A DNA stretch of 64,000 nt from NCBI GenBank assembly GCA_027186245.1, contig CP114483.1, positions 30,262,642-30,326,641 of the forward strand, given 5' to 3'. The stretch comes from Coriaria nepalensis (taxonomy: Eukaryota > Streptophyta > Magnoliopsida > Cucurbitales > Coriariaceae). Both the position numbers and the translations under genes were made by a program. Below, piece by piece: positions 37,826-50,136 of the stretch (the stretch's first letter is position 1; every line of letters starts with the position of its first letter). The notes under the pieces are model-generated. The model ran no database searches and had not been told where the DNA came from. It saw only the letters and a list, made by a program, of their open reading frames with translations.

Positions 37826-38433
37826 AGACCTCATTTCCCATCTTCGTTTTAGACTCCCAAATGTGTTGAGTCATAATTCAGGAAGGCTTAATCTAATATG
37901 GTGATAGTTTAGTGAGACAAAGTGTCACTTGGCCCAAATTAATGTATAATGTAATTTTAGTATTCTAATACAACTATATGTCAATTACCTCTCATATGAA
38001 CTTTCTTAGTTTTTTTTTTTTTTTTCTTTTACAAGCTGTTCTTCTTTTCCAATAAAGAAAGTAGGTACACTTTTCGTTAATAAATAGCCAAGAGGTTCAC
38101 TACTTGATCCTAAACACTAACAGGAAAACGGTACGTAACACCTGACAAAATGTGGACCTTATAATTACACATATATGACTAGTTCGCACATTTTAAACAC
38201 GTCAAATAATATGCATATCATGGAAAGTGAGGGATTTAGATTTACTTTAATTATTATCCTCCCTAATGTATCATTAGTAAATCGAACTTGCATACTTAAG
38301 ATACTGATTCTCCGATAATAAGTGCTCACATGGTAGCTTATGTTTGTGTGGTCACAAACGAAACAAATCATTGAAATTCTGATTCATTTAAGCTAACTGG
38401 CACTACCCCACCTCACCTCCCCCCTCATCTCCT
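37825..38433. promoter_or_regulatory. upstream region of the RADIALIS-like gene
   Basis: Non-coding. The proximal part has C-rich and pyrimidine-rich tracts (ccccacctcacctcccccc) leading to the TATA box. Confidence 0.4.
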
Positions 38434-38440
38434 TATAAAA
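38434..38440 (+). promoter_or_regulatory. TATA box of the RADIALIS-like gene
   Basis: TATAAAA lies about 130 bp before the ATG, with a pyrimidine-rich leader after it. Confidence 0.7.
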
Positions 38441-38569
38441 GCCATGCAATACCATCTCATTTTCCTAACCTTCTTGCTCACTTGCTAAAACCTTCACCCT
38501 TTCTTTCACTTTGAAAACATACACGATTTACACTACAAAAATTCTAAGCCTAGAAGAAAAGATTAAGTA

Positions 38570-38800
38570 ATGGCTTCTATGTCGTCAAGAGGTTCCGGTT
38601 CTTGGACTGCTAAGCAGAACAAGGCATTTGAGAGGGCACTAGCTGTTTATGACAAGGACACTCCAGAGAGATGGATCAATATTGCCAAGGCGGTTGGCGG
38701 AAAAACTGCCGAGGAAGTGAAGAGGCATTATGACCTTCTTGTTCGAGATGTTAGCCATATCGAATCCGGCCAAATCCCTTTTCCTAATTACAGGAGCTGA
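38570..38800 (+). CDS. RL-like: RADIALIS-like SANT/MYB protein
   Basis: A 76-residue single-exon ORF with a single MYB/SANT repeat over residues 9-65. The motifs read [20 protein letters not shown], then [20 protein letters not shown] and [12 protein letters not shown], with the [12 protein letters not shown] tail of the RADIALIS family. The three regularly spaced aromatic residues of the repeat (W, W, Y) are present. Relatives are small nuclear proteins that compete with DIV-type MYBs for partners and shape floral or early developmental patterns. A TGA follows NYRS. In the same frame the sequence continues SSSGSAHGHVNDEEKG up to a good donor at 38847, and an exon from 39507 (acceptor tgcag) adds ARNMHE, which resembles the longer tails of some relatives. 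The protein may thus be truncated, or the intron may lie in the 3' UTR. Several family members do end near this point. Confidence 0.9.
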   Translation: MASMSSRGSGSWTAKQNKAFERALAVYDKDTPERWINIAKAVGGKTAEEVKRHYDLLVRDVSHIESGQIPFPNYRS

Positions 38801-39433
38801 TCCTCTTCTGGTTCTGCTCATGGGCATGTGAATGATGAGGAAAAGGGGTAAGAGTTTTTTAGAAAGTCTTCTTCGTCGTCTATATAAACTTTTTTTTTTA
38901 CTCAACTCCTAACTCTATTTCTGGGGGCTTGTTCATCATTATTTGCTTCTATATATAAGATAGAGTTAAAAAAAAAAAGATCAAAACATAGTTAAGTTTC
39001 TGTTTGGGCATAAAAATATCAGTTTACTCAAATTTCTGTTTCAACCTCTTACCGGAAGGTAAAGCTTTCATTATTTCTTATCAAACTTTTAAAGTGCGAA
39101 GGAACATGCCCCCCCGCCCCCCAAAAAAACAAAAAAACAAAAAAAAAAAGATTTTTGAGTTGACAAATGAACACAGAGAACGTCATTTAAAAAAAAAAAA
39201 GGTTATTTATTTATTTACTTTTAATCTTATTAAGAACTCTGATCTTTCTCTTTATATAATAGACATTAAATCCTTATCTTAATCAAACGTTGAACTCATA
39301 ATCTAGTCATTAGTATTTCTTAATAATATGTAGTGTCAATATGTACATATGATTCCTTTCACGGCATTAAAAAGAGCACGTACGTGATTTTAAATGTACT
39401 ATATATACTCTTATATACTTGCCGTATTAGTGG

Positions 39434-39470
<37 letters not shown>

Positions 39471-39506
39471 TTTATTTATTAATATTATTATTTTTTCCTT
39501 TTGCAG

Positions 39507-39720
39507 GGCAAGAAACATGCATGAAGCTTCACTAATATTAAAGCTCGTGTAAATAAAGGAAGAATGAAGATATAGATATCCATTCTTCTGCCGTTGCATG
39601 CTTTACTTATATATATATATATATATAGTTATAATATTAGTATTAAGTCTAAGAATCACCAACCTGTGATTTTCTCTGTATATATTGATATATGTTTTGT
39701 AATGTTTCTCTATGAAATGT
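39507..39720 (+). other. probable second (3' UTR) exon of the RADIALIS-like gene
   Basis: It follows a T-rich tract and a ttttgcag acceptor that pairs with the GTAAGAG donor at 38848. AT-rich poly(A)-signal-like stretches lie near 39695-39725. The intron contains a (TTA)n run at 39437-39469. Confidence 0.5.
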
Positions 39721-41203
39721 CAAATGTAAAATGGTTGGCAATCCATTATCTAAAATGAATTTCCCTTCTTCACGTACGTATGGGGAACAATCGTTCTCTT
39801 CTGTTAATAGTTACTACCTCAAGGTTTATCTTTAATGTGTGTTTTTTTTTTTTGGTGAATGTCAAAATGAGCACCAATTTTCTCCCTAATCACCTCTCAA
39901 ACGTTACCACCACCTCCCTCCTCTCAATCTGCTTGATTCAACAAGAGGTCCCGGTCCATCAACGGAAAACCGGGAGAGATGATGGTAATGACGGTATCGA
40001 TGGTTTTACTTTCTGATTGTGATTGAACCGAGTTTATTAAAAAGTTGCTCTTCAAAATTTAAGAGACTTTTACCGGATTCTTGTTTTATTTATTTTTAAT
40101 GTCTTTTAATTAAAATATAAAAATTAATTTATCATTATAAATTAGTATATTGTTTAAAGAAGAATGAAACTATATAACAGTCGCTTGGAATGAACCATGA
40201 TTAATTTAAAATCCCCAAAAAATAATTAAAAGAAGCAGAAAATGAAAAGTTTGATCTTAACAACTAATTTATATGCTTTTATAGTTTCCAAAAGAAGAAA
40301 TGTTTGATATTCTCTATATATAAAAAAAATGTGAAATACGACGTTTTACAAAGAAAAAGAAATGCCCAAAAAGATTTGTTATTTTTCTTACCGTTGAATA
40401 TAGTCTATTCCTTGCTGTAAAAGTAATAGCCGGGATCTGAATATCGACCACAGAAACACAGTTTGTGGAAATGAGAGGTTGATAGTGTCATAGGAATTGT
40501 TTTTGAGAACCTCCAATACCAATTTTTCTTTTGCTTTTTCATTATTCATTCATTTCTTTTATTTCCATGGTTTTTTGAAGTCATGGATTCAAGTTGTTTC
40601 TGCATTGAGACTGAGAGAAGTTTGATCCTTAAAAGCACTATGTATAATGGATTGAAAATTACTCTAATTTCCTAGTAGGGAGTTTACTTTTTTCCAATTC
40701 CCTCGTTGTAAAGCAACATTTTATCCTTCAATTTACCTTCAAATATGTTATTTGTCATGAATTTGAGAAATGATTATATATTTTAATAATTCAATATATT
40801 CTACAAATTTGGTAAGACTTGATCGGTAAGAAGATAATATGTGTCAAATGAAATCTATAAAAGATAAAAATGAATATGTAATAACTGTCCAATCTTACTA
40901 TACAAACAAGACCCATGAAATTTCAGACATACAACATCATTTATTCAATTCATGAAGGATACCTTCCTCCATGAATTGTGTGGGGGCGAAAATCGATTCC
41001 CTCCATCCTAGCTCCTCTCTATTTCACCACTTTAATCTAACCAAACAACCCAAGAATCTTACCTTTCTTCTTTCTATCCTCATAAGCCCTTGATTCCAGA
41101 CAGCCAATATAGGAGCCCTACAATGGGGAGTATGTGGACATAATTGAACGTAATTTCACTCTTTTTAACTTTTAATGTATTGAAGCCTTGTGAGGGAATG
41201 GTA
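39721..41203. other. spacer, no gene recognised
   Basis: The ORF at 39780-40016 has no recognisable similarity. AT-rich DNA otherwise. Confidence 0.4.
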
Positions 41204-42535
41204 GGGTGGGAAATTTGTAATAGATTTTTTATCCTAAAAATATATATATATATATATATATTAGAAGGGTATTCTCAACTTCATCTTGGAGTTGTTAGGG
41301 TTGTTCTCTCCTTTCACAAGAGAAAAGGCATGCCAGTCACCATTAGACTCGCATTGCTAAATTATATCTTTACTAAATACGACTAAACAATAGTAGGCAC
41401 TTCCCTCACTACCTTATATGTAGGAAGTGTGTGCCTCACCTTTTATCCTAATTTCAACTTTTCCCTTGTTGATCCTAACATCACCCGTTTCCTGAAAATG
41501 CAGGTCTAAATAGTTGGGATCTCAATGGTATTCAATTAGTATATGGCTACTCTCTATCATCAGATAGCCTATGGGCTATAAGATCATGCCATAGATCTGC
41601 CTCCCCCAGCCACTTCAACGAACACCCTATTTATCACTACAGAAAGGTAGGACGAAGTCCCCACCTTCATACAAATTCCCCAATAGATTGATCGAGATCA
41701 GTTGGTAAAATTGATGCCCCTTGAGTGGGTCATCGATTATGAAAAACTCTTTTAGGATACCTTGCAGGTGCAAATCCACGAACTTAAGTTCCAGAAATTA
41801 CTAGATGGAACTATTAAGACAACCTGCCAGCCTCCTACTGACCAATCAGAGGCTCAAGCCTCTCAAATTTTCCAAGCTCTGATGATCACCCTAATTTATT
41901 TTGAAAAGAAGATTCTCATCTGCTCATTCAATCAAGATGGAATGATAACCTTCAAAGAGAAGATTAATAGTCATTTTATCTGGGATGTGGTCTAACCTGT
42001 GGGCGGAGTTACCCTCATCCCCCCATTGCTCAGTGCTCCCTACAACTTTGCTAGGCTTTACCCATCCCAGTTGTAGGCATGGGCTTCTATAAGAGAATGA
42101 GAAGCTCTCAACACAAGAAAATGCAAACCACGCGGAGCCCACCCGAGTTCATTTTCTACCACTATAGGGCGGCCGTAGAGAAATACAGCCCGACCCCATC
42201 TCCTTGTTGTTCCTCATTATTACCTACTCTAAACACAAAAGTAAGGCAAAAAAATAAAAAGATGTCTACATAACTCACTTTGTAGGTGGAGCTTCTTGGG
42301 GATGGTATATCAGCCAAGGCGTTAGAATAGAGTGTGCCATCTACTTCCGGAAGAAATTAAAGAATTTCTTGGGAATCCTACAAGATACATTCGTTCTTTT
42401 TTCTCTAACAGATGGTCAAAACTTCATCTGGGTTTGAATCCTATTGAGAGGTCCTATTCAAGATCAATGCAGTTCCTTTTTGGCGATTGTAGGACGAACG
42501 ACCTCCTATACGTGGTAGGATAGGCTGGGTGGTAC
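41204..42535 (+). pseudogene. movement-protein-like (caulimovirid/retroelement type) coding remnant
   Basis: Broken open frames on the plus strand. The piece at 41262-41386 contains QLHLGVVRVVLSF and a following RLALLNYIF. Further pieces lie at 41470-41760 and 41762-41995, the last ending HFIWDVV before a stop. This order resembles the 30K-type movement proteins of plant pararetroviruses and related integrated elements, as I know them. A later open stretch at 42330-42520 ([20 protein letters not shown]) may belong to the same polyprotein. At least six stops and shifts separate the pieces, and no reverse transcriptase is seen downstream. A (TA)n run at 41238-41261 directly precedes the first piece. 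The assignment is by motif memory and needs a profile search. Confidence 0.5.
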
Positions 42536-42908
42536 TGCTTAAATTGTGGATAATCTTCATAACCGCATATAGGCCCCAACTAGACTATATACTATAGATC
42601 ACGGAGGTAAGGGGAATTTCAGGCATTCCCATTTTGGGCAGAATAAATCTACTAATTATTTGATTCCAATTAGTAAGAGGGATCTTGAACTAAGAAATAA
42701 ATTCTAGAAGCTAAACTAAAAAAATGGTATTGTGAGCAATTTCAATAATCGGGATAATATAGATATCCCTTTAACACGAGATAGGTCATCAAAAGGATCT
42801 CAGAGTGCCAGAATCTTTCAGGTCAAGTGGTATTTACTGTCTATGAAGAAGATTTCTCTAAGTGTAATAAAGGGTTATGCATAAAATAAAATAAGAAAGG
42901 TTTCTTAC

Positions 42909-45234
42909 TCAAGTGCTAGCCGAAGCGGTCTGGGTGTCTGAGTCCATGTCTAAGAAGACATCTAGCAGGGTCATGTCGATCTTAGTCTTTCGACCAAGAA
43001 TAGGATCAACAGTACGACTCAATTTTCGAACTATGAGATAAGAGTGTTATTCTTATAAAGTAAAGATGTGCATAAGTCATAAAGAAGGAGTACATACCTA
43101 GCGCCTTATGGGCAGGAGCAATACACTCTAGTCAGGTGTCCCGCATCTCACATGTGACATCCAAGCGATAACTTATAATATCTCGTCAAGGCATATTTAT
43201 GGTTGGTCAAGAATGACATTGCAAAGGAGGCACATATGGTCGAAACTCGGAAGTAGTATCGACCAGAATCGAAGGACCCTCAATAGTAAAGTCTAGTCTC
43301 CACCTCTTAAGGCTTTCATCAAGAGAGATAAAGTCCTGCTAATAAATATTCGATCAATTCTAGTAAGAAAGTTTGGGAGAAAAATCCGATCAAATAAGTA
43401 AATACATACCAAAAACATAGGAGAATGCATAGGAGCCTTCGGTGTCATAACTATAGGCAGTTGGGAGGATGGCTCATCCTCCTCTGAATCGGGCCTATCT
43501 CTTGAGAATGACGAAGCAGGGCTAGGGGTCCGAGCTTTTTTCTTCCGACAACACCTTAAAAGGGTACACGACCTGCATAATTGAAAGCAACATAACTAAA
43601 GATGTGCATAAAGAGAAACACGATAGAAAAATATAAGTCCACTTAGCAATGGACTTCATACGAAACACACATGTAGAATGATCACCACCCAAGATAGTCA
43701 CTTGGGAGGTGACATGTGTGTAATTATTTTGTGAGATCCTGGTAGAGCTCATGCAACTAGGCGTATTTAGGCACTAAAGATAAACAACCGATGACTGCGC
43801 ACCAGTATGTCAGCCAAATAGAATAAGCGACCATTATAAAAAAAAGCACATTTAGAGTAAAAAGCGATCTCAGAATTAAATGGCCGTCAGATCGAATAAT
43901 CAGAATTTGGGATAAAGAAGTTGTGGAAACCTTCTCGAAGTCATATGTTACTATAAACAAAGCTTGGAAAGGAAAATCCTCATTGATAGAAAAATTTACA
44001 GGTAACGGGATATACTGCCAAAAGCATAATAGTAGGGCCATCATGGTCGGAAAATACAACTCAAAGATAAATTTATATAGTTGACTATTTTCAAACATTT
44101 GAAGCTGATAGGGAGATCTTGAGAAGTTAGGATCATGCCCCATATATTATCCGTCAGATCAGGAGTAGTGAACCAGCTCGGACTCGAATCTTGATGTATG
44201 GACATACAAGCATTCAACCCATCCGAAGAATTATATAGCTCTTGGAAGCAGTGGTCAAAAGATAACCACTAACTTGGATACTCGTAATTAATATAACCAT
44301 AGCTATTCAATCTGGGAGGAGATCTTAGTATGTTCAGACAAAGATTCAAAAAGTGAGAATATGCGATCTAAAGTGGCCCTCTAGTCGTCCTGAATGGAAC
44401 CTCGGTCAAAACATTACTACTCCTATAAAGCTGACCTAGGATACACTTAGCTAAATAAAAGCAACGACCCCGAACTATGGTCATGGCTAAAAGAAGATAC
44501 TCATTTGTAATAACACAACTTGAAACATAGATCGGGTACTTGCAAATCAACATCAGTATAAAGGTAGTGTGCTCTACCTCAGTTACCTTATTACCACCCT
44601 TACATGCCTTTATGAAAGTACCACAGGAAAGAGTCTTCCCCCCATAAACAAAGTTAGTAGGATCTCTACTCAAAGAGGTATACCTAATCTATTTACAATC
44701 TAGAGGCAACCTAGTCAGGGCGATTACATCTAAAAGAGTAATGGTCATCGGTCCCCAGGAAAATGTGAAGTTATTAAAATTTCTAGACCATAAGCTCATC
44801 ATAGCAAATAGGACGACCTTATCATAATAAAAAGTATTCTAAGTCATGCAGATTACCTCAAAAATACAGGCCGACTTCTATCGGCTTTCAAAGCGAGGCT
44901 ATAGGTAATCGATTCATTCCTCCAATTTTGCTTCAACTGGAACCAGCCAAGCCTTCATCAGAGAAGTGCACCAACTTTCCCACTTAATTCGCTCAAATTG
45001 GAAAGGTTAATGGCCGTGAAAAGGAAATCTCTCCCAATTCGGGATGACGACATCTGGCTTGAATAACGCTCTAAAAATTAGAATGCTGGTGGAAGAGGAA
45101 GTGAACTCGTCGATCTTATATCTCAGTTTGACCATCTTCCCATCGAGAAAAGTCTTCAAGGTGGATGAATCCATGAAAAACGAAAAAATTGAAGAACCTA
45201 AAAAAAAAGGGGTAGTTTTAAAGCCAAAATTCAT
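42909..45234 (-). pseudogene. plant mobile domain (PMD, aminotransferase-like) gene, decayed
   Basis: Minus-strand gene with an ATG at 45234 (GFKTTPFFLGSSIFSFFMDS). The PMD core is recognisable: ESWCTSLMKAWLVPVEAKLE, then PRFESR and FTFSWGPMTITLLDVIALT (about 44735-44790). ILMLICKYPIYVSSCVITNE and LAKCILGQLYRSSNVL follow (about 44430-44570). 3' exons with GT..AG signals include KKKARTPSPASSFSRDRPDS (ending at a donor near 43410), a segment ending HKAL at 43098, and the last exon 42909-43030 ending LLDVFLDMDSDTQTASAST. At least seven in-frame stops break the core. PMD proteins are nuclear (MAIN/MAIL1 type), and many copies travel with transposable elements. The intron structure argues that this was a gene rather than plain element filler. 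Confidence 0.7.
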
Positions 45235-46639
45235 GGCAAACGATTAAAAATTATTCTTTATGATTAGTTAAGGCATTGTGGGTTAAAAGAGTAAGATACT
45301 TACTTGTTTTAGAAGCTTTTGAGGAGGTTTTCAATGGAGGAATGGGTAACCACGTTTTTCCAAAAATCAAGCTCCTTGGACAGAATTTATATCTATATAA
45401 AGAGGGAACTTACCGATGAAGATTATCCAGTTGGAATGAATTTTTGATAAGTAAAACCGGATATAGACTAAGAGCTACAAACTTTAAGGTGAAAAATGGA
45501 GGAAAATTGTGAAGTTTTCGGTTTTAATAGGAGGAAAAGGATTAAGTGTTTTGATTGTAGAACAAAGGTTTAAAAGATGGAAGAGGATTTGAAGAGATTT
45601 GATAAGAAAAGGGATGAAAGGTGTAAGAGGTGTAAGTGATAGTATAACTCCATCTTTTCCTCTCAATTTTTTGTTAGATTAAACTGGGAACCACCCATTC
45701 CCACTTGATGGTCGAAAATGAGATTTGAAGCAACAAGTTTCGGCCAAAGGTGGTAAGAGGAACAAATTTTGGCCGAAAATGAGGAAAATGAGGCAAGTTT
45801 CGGCCGAATTTTTGGAGAAAAAGGAAAGAAATTTTCAACCAAGTTGAGTGGAGATCATATATAGCCAAAATTTGGGGAAAATAAAAACCAAATTCGGCCG
45901 GCCATGAGGGGAATGGGAAGGATTGAATGGTAGATTCAATAGTTTGATGGATATTAAGGAAAGAGAATGTAACATGTCTAAGATGGGTATGACACCCTCG
46001 AAATTCAGTCATGGTTAGTCAAAATCAAGTCAGGAGCACCTACTCTAACATGTGGTCAAATTGGAAGAGGGATATTCGTTTTAGTCTACCGAAATTTTCA
46101 TCTGAGGAAGGGCGATTTCGATTAAACAACTTGCTTCGTTTCTTGAACAGAGTCACATGAGGTAATTCAAGGTTCTAATTATTGTTGCTTTCTATAGAAA
46201 CTTAGAGATTATTCCAAAAAAGGAAAATCTGCTTAAGAGATTTTTTTTAATTATTTGTTTTGATTAGGGGTTAAATCTCAAAATGATTTACTAAGAAGTA
46301 AAAGAAAGTTTATATTTTTTTTAAGTCCCAGATTACATCGGGTGTTACATTATTATTTCAGCCTTAAATCAGTTGAAACACCCAAATAAAAAAACCAAGG
46401 GAGCAGAACGTAGCTGGAATTATATCAACGAATCTATAATTTCTAAAAGAGATTCCCATTAAGGATCGATGCCACTAAAACTTTTGGTGGTCATCATCAT
46501 ATCATTTGACGAGCCTAAAAAATAGTTATACCCTTTGAGAGACTAGAGACTATACGGTTCATGTCTCAAATCTCACTACAACGGGTAACTTTCAAATGAG
46601 AGATTTCTTCTTAAATATTGAACTACTTTGATTAGAAAT
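45235..46639. other. spacer or leader with repeated TTCGGCC motifs
   Basis: Several ttcggcc / ggccgaa words lie at 45720-45905, as in the LTR-like blocks at 33.6 and 47.4 kb. Minus ORFs at 45484-46012 have no similarity. It may be the 5' region of the PMD gene or part of an element. Confidence 0.35.
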
Positions 46640-47276
46640 CAGCGAGTCAAACCTCGAGTTCGTTGATTTGAGAGTTGACCCCAACACATTCGGCATGAAG
46701 TTCTTGGAGGCGGGCTTGTAGATCTCAGATTTTGTCCCGTTTCCACTCTAAATGATTTAGTTCTTGATCATGTTCGATGAATTATTCAAGTGCCTCAAAT
46801 CTCTTTCTGCTTTGTTCTCTGTACAAGGAGGTGAGTCGCTTGTGTTTACCCAAAAGCTTCTTAAGCCGAATTGGTAATTGGCCGGTAGCAAAACCCAAGT
46901 ACATGACTTCGTGAAGATCGGCAAGCACCATGTCCAGAACATGATCGCTTGGGGCCACAGTAATCCCCTACTCTACAAAGGGTTGTAGCTTTTTTTTTTA
47001 GGGGCCAAAGTTCTTCTAGTAACTCAAGCACGTGAGAGTTAATGAAGGTAGTGCAAGATCACTTAATCCAAATATTATTAATGATCACGTTAAACTTCAG
47101 ATCATGTTGGATGAGCTCCGTGCCCTTCACCATGTCAAGAATCTGGGTGTTTTGGATGCTTATGCAGAAACAAGAAACTCACCCGGAGGAATGGGAGGAG
47201 TCGACCGAAACCTATATAGGGTCAGCCACATTTGAATCATTGATAAACTTAAGTTCTTCAAGATCTTCTTCCATTG
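46640..47276 (-). pseudogene. coding remnant with coiled-coil segment, unrecognised
   Basis: From an ATG at 47276 (MEEDLEELKFINDSNVADPI) a broken frame runs leftward. It includes LELLEELWPLKK and then, after a shift near 46950, a Lys/Glu/Arg-rich heptad-like segment: YREQSRKRFEALE, QELNHLEWKRDK, DLQARLQELHAE. At least four stops interrupt it. PMD proteins and gag-like proteins both can carry such tails. I cannot assign it, and it could be a second copy of a PMD-element tail. Confidence 0.4.
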
Positions 47277-47379
47277 TGAAAAGTGAGAAAGGAATGGTTA
47301 AATGAAAAGGCATAATGGTAAATCTGTAGACAATTGTGATTATTAATCTTCCTCATATATATTCAAATTTGAATTATAT

Positions 47380-48690
47380 TGAGAGATATTAAGGGAAGCA
47401 TTTGTTGATAGATATAAAATATTTGGACACATGTCACACGTTGAGTAGGTCATTTCATAAAATTAATGATTAATCGGTTATATTTAAGATCAATTAAATT
47501 TGAATCGAAGAATTAAATATGACCCTTAAACCGGTTATGTTATTTAGACCGTGTAATAATTCAGTTTAATCATGAAATAATCAAAGAAATAAGGAATTCA
47601 CTTGGATTAATAATGTGGTACAAGGATGGTCATTGAACAAAGGCATAAGAATCACCCAAGATGTAATCTAGATCATTTAGAGAAAAGAAAAAATATTACC
47701 CCCTCACCATACAAGGTTCGGCCGAGATGGGATGTGGGAAGAAGGGAATTATGGCTTAGACATAGAGAATCAAAAAGAATTTTAGACAAAATATTTCCCT
47801 TAATGGAAACGTTTCTCTTTTTCAAAAAAGCGGATGGAAATCAAGTATTTCTCAACTACTTAGAGAAAATGACTGAAAATAGAGGGAAAAATGAGGGGGG
47901 TTTAGCCGAAACAAAAGGGGAAGAGAGAGTTAGTTTAGGCAAACTTGGACTCCATTTCGATTGGATTTGATCGGAAATAAAAGGGAAAGAGTCAGCTCGC
48001 CAAAAAAGTGATTAAGGCCCATAAAGTGGGAAGGCAGCCAAAATTTTAGAGGGAGTTGGGATTTTGGATTTCAGATTGACATATTTACAAGAGTGCTATC
48101 AACCATTTGTTTATAAATAGAATGCTTTAGTGAAGGCAAAAAGCATCCATTTAATCATAAAAAATCATCAATATTCTTAAACACTTACAGACAAAAAACT
48201 GAGCAACACAAATAATTTTCTTTACACTCCAACTATTTTCTAACACTTGTCGTTTTCTTCGAGAAAGTATGTATCTAATTCCTTAAGATCAGTTTTTAGA
48301 AACAATTATTAGAGCGCTAGATTCTCTTCCGAGCGAAAGTCTCGATCCGTCGTTTACAAATTGGACATTTTTTTTTCTCTTTTCTTATTTATCCTTTAAT
48401 TTTACTTAATTATCGTTCACAGATTGGACAGTAATGAAGATTTTACTTTCATGTCGTAATGTAGAGGTCGTCGTTAATTTCCATTTTAATCAACGGTTTC
48501 TTGAGTTGGTCGTTTTTCTTTCAAATAATTTCTTTTAATTAATTATCTTCTATTTATTTCAGACGTTTATTATTTCAAAGTTTTATTTTTGTAATTGCGA
48601 TCTATTTATTTTCAACTTTTAACTCAATCCACTTATCAGTAGATATAACGAAAAGAAAGTAAAATTTAAATTAGCCTCCGATTTTTTGCA
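47380..48690 (+). repeat. LTR-like block, plus orientation
   Basis: Diverged homologue, in inverted orientation, of the block at 33590-35045. A TATA site (tttataaatag, 48110-48120) lies about 570 bp before the end. The end carries acttatcagtagatataacg followed by aaaagaaagt. The ORF at 47626-47970 falls inside it and has no similarity of its own. Confidence 0.5.
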
Positions 48691-50136
48691 TATTGATTAT
48701 AACAGCTAGATTTAACTTTATTAATAAAATGGCAATGCAATTATTAATTATATTTAAATTTTTAATTGATAAACTAAAATTCAATTTAAATTTATAGCAC
48801 GTCTACATCTATTACGATATTTATTATAGTCGTTTATTTGATTATATATATATATATATATATATATATTTTCAGATTTTTAAAACTATATAATTTTCAA
48901 AACCTTTGTGAATTATTATGTAGTGATAGATTTTTCCAACATTAACATAATTATATTCATATAAAATTTATTACTATTACTCTCCTTGCCCTGCCGTCCA
49001 TGGTAATGGGAGGGAAACGGGCCAAATGAATCCCTCGAATCCCAATTGGTCTGCTTAATTTGCTACAATTTACACATCCTTTACAGATCTTACAATATTT
49101 TGGTTGTCTTTTGATTGTCAAGCTTATCACTAAATCCTTCATATGATGTTGTCTCTTTCTAGTTATATAGTTACTATTATTAATTATTAAATTAATTATT
49201 TCAAGTCTTCGACAATATATGCAACCACAAACTGCAGACAAAATATCAATCAGATCTGTATTCTTTGAAGATTTGTCTATTTTACTCTTCCTTCAGAAAG
49301 AAAAAAAAGTAACAGACGAATAAACTCAATTTCTCTTATACCGATTCATAATCATTATAAACGTCAATTTCATATATCATATATCATATTATTTAGTATA
49401 TCAAATTTTATATATAATTATACTAAATCTACATGACAAAATCTTTATATTGATTCTATTTATAATATTCTTTATAGGAAACCCGACTGCTGTAAGTGAT
49501 GTTTTCCTTATCCTTTTCCAGTGCATAAAGCTAGTGATCTTGGCATGAGACATTAGAGATTGACAGTATCTTGCCTCATGCTGTGCATTTCTTATGATAT
49601 CTCATCCCCCCTTTTTGTTTTGGTGTAGATTTTCATTATTCCCTTCTTCTATTTTGCAACATTTTATACTGGTTGAATATATTCGAAATTTTCCGTTCGC
49701 TTGGTGGAGACTAGAGGGTTTCATTACAATAAAAGAAGCCAACATAATATTCATGAACCAATTATGAACTCAGGTTCCCTTGTTTATTTATTCTTTCTTT
49801 TGATCTTACAATGATTTAAAGAGAACCGGAAAAAATCTAGTCAAGGATTGATGCTTACGTACTCCATGGACTTCGGAATTTGACAGCTCGATCGACTCGT
49901 TCTAGCTTTAGACTAAATACATGCACCTTATAAAGTTATATATGTATATATATAATGCAAAAATAGCACTTTCCACTCATTTCTCTTCTTCTTATCCTAT
50001 CCTAGAGGCGTCTCTAAAAACCAATACATATACATAAAAGATATTCATGCATGCATATGTTATATGATTATTATATGATACATTATATTTTATTATAATT
50101 ATAAAAATTACTTTTATACGATGAATAATAACTTAA

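Noticed and set aside
39780..40016. 78-codon plus-strand ORF downstream of the RADIALIS-like gene
   Set aside because: No start context, domain or similarity.
42425..42445. tRNA B-box-like word (gggtttgaatcct)
   Set aside because: No A-box or cloverleaf can be drawn around it.
47626..47970. 114-codon plus-strand ORF
   Set aside because: It falls inside the LTR-like block upstream of its TATA site, and its composition is Lys/Glu-rich without domain signals.
49515..49595. Possible microRNA-like hairpin (gcatgag / ctcatgc)
   Set aside because: The stem pairs for only about 8-9 bp before mismatches, too short for a microRNA precursor, and no known plant microRNA is seen.
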